From positions 1-64,000 of the forward strand of contig JAGTSE010000012.1 in assembly GCA_018261615.1 (NCBI GenBank): a stretch of 64,000 nucleotides of DNA, given 5' to 3'. Source of the stretch: Pseudomonadota bacterium (GTDB taxonomy: Bacteria; Pseudomonadota; Gammaproteobacteria; Enterobacterales; Enterobacteriaceae). The notes beneath the pieces are model-generated. The model did not search any database, was not told the origin of the DNA, and was given only the letters and a program-made list of their open reading frames with translations. The position numbers and the translations under genes are program-made. Every line of letters starts with the position of its first letter. The stretch's first letter is position 1. Below, piece by piece: positions 61,318-64,000 of the stretch.

Positions 61318-62775
61318 GTGGAGACTTCAATCATCGTCATGGCAGCGCTGGCGCTGGCGGGATTACTGGTCGGCTGGCTGGCTGCAAGCTGGCGTGGGGC
61401 GCAGCAGCAGGCAGAATTGCTTGCCGAGCAACGTGATGTGTTTAGTGAACTAAGCGCCGCCCGCCAGCAGTTAGTTCAGAGCGAGCACTGGCGTGAAGAG
61501 TGCGAACTACTCAATAACGAACTGCGCAGTCTGCAACATATCAACAGCTCGCTGGAAGCCGATCTTCGTGAAGTCACCACCCGCCTGGAATCCACCCAGT
61601 TACATGCGGAAGAGAAGCTACGGCAGATGCACAGTAGCGAGCAGCGTCTCAGCGAGCAATTTGAAAACCTTGCAAACCGCATTTTTGAGCAGAGCAACCG
61701 GCGGGTGGATGAACAGAACCGCCAGAGTCTGAACGGCCTGCTAACACCGCTGCGTGAGCAGCTCGACGGTTTTCGCCGTCAGGTGCAGGAGAGCTTTGGC
61801 CAGGAAGCGCGCGAACGCCATACGCTGGCGCATGAAATCCGCAATCTGCAACAGTTGAACGCCCAGATGGCGCAGGAAGCTATCAACCTGACGCGCGCGC
61901 TGAAAGGCGATAATAAAACGCAGGGCAACTGGGGCGAAGTGGTGCTGACCCGCGTGCTGGAAGCGTCCGGTCTGCGCGAAGGGTATGAGTATGAAACCCA
62001 GGTCAGCCTGGAAAACGACAGCCGCGCGCGTATGCAGCCGGACGTTATTGTGCGCTTGCCACAGGGCAAGGATGTGGTGATTGATGCCAAAATGGCGCTG
62101 GTGGCCTACGAGCGCTACTTCAACGCCGAGGATGAATTTACCCGCGAAGCTGCGTTGCAGGAGCATATCGCCTCGGTACGTAATCATATTCGCCTGCTGG
62201 GGCGCAAAGATTATCAGCAGCTTCCCGGCCTGCGCAGCCTCGACTATGTCCTGATGTTTATTCCAGTGGAACCGGCCTTCCTGATCGCCCTCGACAGGCA
62301 GCCCGAACTGATAACGGAAGCGCTGAAGAATAATATTATGCTGGTCAGCCCGACCACGCTGCTGGTGGCGCTGCGCACCATCGCCAACCTTTGGCGCTAT
62401 GAGCATCAAAGCCGCAACGCCCAGCAGATTGCAGAAAGGGCAAGTCGGCTGTATGACAAAATGCGCCTGTTCGTTGATGACATGTCGTCCATCGGCCAGA
62501 GCCTGGATAAAGCGCAGGACAACTACCGCCAGGCGATGAAAAAACTCACTGCCGGGCGCGGCAACGTGTTGGCGCAGGCGGAGGCATTTCGTGGCCTTGG
62601 TGTTGAGATCAAGCGTGAGATTAATCCAGAATTAACGGCTGAAGCGCAGGCGCAGGATGAAGAGTTTCGTCTGCGATCAGGACAGGAAACGTTAAACGAA
62701 TATAATGAAGACAATCAGTTAGACGATGCAGCGCAGAATGAGGAACCAGGCGCGAAGGCCTTATCGGGCGGTTGA
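61318..62775 (+). CDS. rmuC: DNA recombination protein RmuC
   Basis: 485 residues from GTG 61318, chosen over the adjacent GTG 61315 because AGAGAGG is then four bases away and the N-terminus aligns with E. coli. An N-terminal membrane helix (about 5-22), a long coiled coil (about 30-190), then the RmuC domain with a nuclease-like core (QPDVIVRLPQGKDVVIDAKMALVAYERY near 240-265; D and K residues). Limits inverted-repeat recombination in E. coli. The C-terminal tail is diverged. Confidence 0.93.
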   Translation: METSIIVMAALALAGLLVGWLAASWRGAQQQAELLAEQRDVFSELSAARQQLVQSEHWREECELLNNELRSLQHINSSLEADLREVTTRLESTQLHAEEKLRQMHSSEQRLSEQFENLANRIFEQSNRRVDEQNRQSLNGLLTPLREQLDGFRRQVQESFGQEARERHTLAHEIRNLQQLNAQMAQEAINLTRALKGDNKTQGNWGEVVLTRVLEASGLREGYEYETQVSLENDSRARMQPDVIVRLPQGKDVVIDAKMALVAYERYFNAEDEFTREAALQEHIASVRNHIRLLGRKDYQQLPGLRSLDYVLMFIPVEPAFLIALDRQPELITEALKNNIMLVSPTTLLVALRTIANLWRYEHQSRNAQQIAERASRLYDKMRLFVDDMSSIGQSLDKAQDNYRQAMKKLTAGRGNVLAQAEAFRGLGVEIKREINPELTAEAQAQDEEFRLRSGQETLNEYNEDNQLDDAAQNEEPGAKALSGG

Positions 62776-62841
62776 ATCGTAGGGCAATTGCGTCCAATCT
62801 GATACACTTCACAAACAAATTCTTAAATAGCGGGCACTAAG

Positions 62842-63597
62842 ATGGCGGAAGATTCAAAAGAGACAACACACTTTGGTTTTCAGACCGTCGCCAAAGAAAA
62901 CAAAGCCGACATGGTGGCGCATGTTTTCCATTCGGTCGCGTCAAAATATGACGTTATGAACGATTTGATGTCGATGGGCATTCACCGTTTATGGAAGCGT
63001 TTTACCATTGATTGCAGCGGCGTACGCCGTGGGCAGAAAGTCCTCGATCTGGCTGGCGGCACTGGCGATTTGACCGCTAAATTCTCGCGTCTGGTGGGTG
63101 AAACCGGCCAGGTTGTGCTGGCTGATATCAACGACTCAATGCTGAAAATGGGGCGTGAAAAGCTGCGCAACATCGGCATTATCGGTAACGTCGAATATGT
63201 GCAGGCAAACGCAGAAGCGTTGCCGTTCCCGGATAATACCTTCGACTGCATTACCATCTCTTTCGGCTTGCGCAACGTAACGGAAAAAGAGCAAGCGCTG
63301 CGCTCTATGTTCCGTGTGTTGAAACCGGGCGGGCGCCTTCTGGTGCTGGAATTTTCCAAACCAATTATTGAGCCTCTGAGCAAAGTGTATGACGCGTACT
63401 CTTTCCATGTTCTGCCGCGCATTGGCCAACTGGTAGCAAGCGATGCCGAAAGCTACCGCTATCTGGCGGAATCTATCCGTATGCATCCCGATCAGGAGAC
63501 CCTGAAAGCGATGATGCAGGACGCGGGTTTTGAAAACGTTGACTACTACAATCTGACCGCTGGCATTGTTGCTCTGCACCGTGGCTACAAATTCTGA
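62842..63597 (+). CDS. ubiE: ubiquinone/menaquinone C-methyltransferase UbiE
   Basis: 251-residue SAM-dependent C-methyltransferase acting in both ubiquinone and menaquinone synthesis. SAM motif [15 protein letters not shown] near residue 68-80; family motif [17 protein letters not shown] near 35 and [13 protein letters not shown] [15 protein letters not shown] near 145. Followed after 11 bases by ubiJ. Confidence 0.97.
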   Translation: MAEDSKETTHFGFQTVAKENKADMVAHVFHSVASKYDVMNDLMSMGIHRLWKRFTIDCSGVRRGQKVLDLAGGTGDLTAKFSRLVGETGQVVLADINDSMLKMGREKLRNIGIIGNVEYVQANAEALPFPDNTFDCITISFGLRNVTEKEQALRSMFRVLKPGGRLLVLEFSKPIIEPLSKVYDAYSFHVLPRIGQLVASDAESYRYLAESIRMHPDQETLKAMMQDAGFENVDYYNLTAGIVALHRGYKF

Positions 63598-63608
63598 CAG
63601 GAGTGCGT

Positions 63609-64000
63609 ATGCCCTTTAAGCCGATGGTGGCTGCTGGAATCGAACGTGCGCTTAATACCTTTCTTTACCGCGAGAGTGCGCTGGTATCTGCGCGTCAGCG
63701 TCTGTACGGCAAAGTTTTACGCGTTGTTTTGCAGGAATTTTCCTCGCCGTTTGTGCTGGTGTTCAGTGGACAGCAGATTGACGTCCTGAGCGAATGGGAA
63801 GGCGAGGCCGACTGTTCGGTTATCACTCAGTTGCGGGTGTTGCCGAAACTGCGCGATCGCCAGCAACTGACTGTGCTTATTCGCAGGGGTGAGCTGGAAG
63901 TACAGGGGGATATACAGGTCGTGCAAAACCTGGTGGCGCTTGCCGATCTCGCTGAGTTCGATCCCGCTGAGGTGCTTGCTCCCTGGATGGGTGATATTGC
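63609..64000 (+). CDS. ubiJ: ubiquinone accessory factor UbiJ (partial)
   Basis: N-terminal 130 codons of UbiJ (YigP), truncated by the window end. Reads MPFKPMVAAGIERALNTFLY and contains an SCP2-type lipid-binding domain (VLPKLRDRQQLTVLIRRGEL, VQGDIQVVQNLVALADLAEFDP split across about residues 75-120). With UbiK it forms the accessory part of the Ubi complex in ubiquinone synthesis. GAGTG precedes the ATG; ubiB would follow beyond the window. Confidence 0.93.
   Translation, partial: MPFKPMVAAGIERALNTFLYRESALVSARQRLYGKVLRVVLQEFSSPFVLVFSGQQIDVLSEWEGEADCSVITQLRVLPKLRDRQQLTVLIRRGELEVQGDIQVVQNLVALADLAEFDPAEVLAPWMGDI

Overview
The window is a continuous piece of enterobacterial core chromosome. 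Gene order follows the Escherichia coli/Salmonella ilv-rho-wec-cya-uvrD-metE-ubi segment (about 84-87 min on the K-12 map) almost gene for gene. Proteins resemble the E. coli versions along their whole length, but many residues differ (WecA N-terminus, WzzE, MetR C-terminus, PldB C-terminus) and several E. coli genes are missing (rffG, rffH, aslA, aslB, yigE, yigF). The source is therefore most likely another genus of Enterobacteriaceae rather than E. coli itself; I cannot name the species from the sequence alone. There is no prophage, insertion sequence, CRISPR array or defence island.

Layout. 1-11160: comM-like yifB (minus strand), then the branched-chain amino acid operon ilvL-ilvX-ilvG-M-E-D-A with its attenuator, followed by divergent ilvY/ilvC. 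11161-18711: ppiC, the helicase rep, gppA and rhlB on the minus strand, trxA and rho. 18956-29824: the enterobacterial common antigen (ECA) operon wecA-wzzE-wecB-wecC-wecD-wecE-wzxE-wecF-wzyE-wecG. 30081-32050: the amino acid permease gene yifK and a tRNA operon (Arg-His-Leu-Pro). 32087-32538: the small RNA gene glmZ with a sigma-54/GlrR control region. 32548-36607: hemCDXY on the minus strand. 36919-48465: cyaA, cyaY, lptM, dapF-yigA-xerC-yigB, uvrD, corL-corA, rarD, yigI. 48626-56544: pldA, recQ, rhtC/rhtB, pldB-yigL, yigM, metR. 56790-64000: metE, ysgA, udp, rmuC, ubiE and the first part of ubiJ.

How the parts work together. ilvGMEDA plus ilvC make isoleucine and valine; ilvG is intact here, unlike in K-12. 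The wec cluster builds and exports ECA, but the two dTDP-sugar genes normally inside it (rffG/rffH) are absent, so the Fuc4NAc branch must draw on rmlA/rmlB genes elsewhere. MetR and MetE form a divergent methionine regulon pair. Several leader elements are visible: the ilvL attenuator, a rhoL remnant without its start codon, a corL leader peptide with a TTG start, and the metE leader.

Repeats. Two clear ERIC elements (5057-5181, 56630-56757) and two eroded ERIC-like elements (11161-11272, 11659-11769) all lie in the same orientation. REP/BIME palindromes are scattered in other gaps. I found no undescribed multi-gene system. The points most worth checking are the rffGH-less ECA operon, the degraded rhoL, the ERIC in the metE leader, the sigma-54 control of glmZ and the operon terminator buried inside ilvY.
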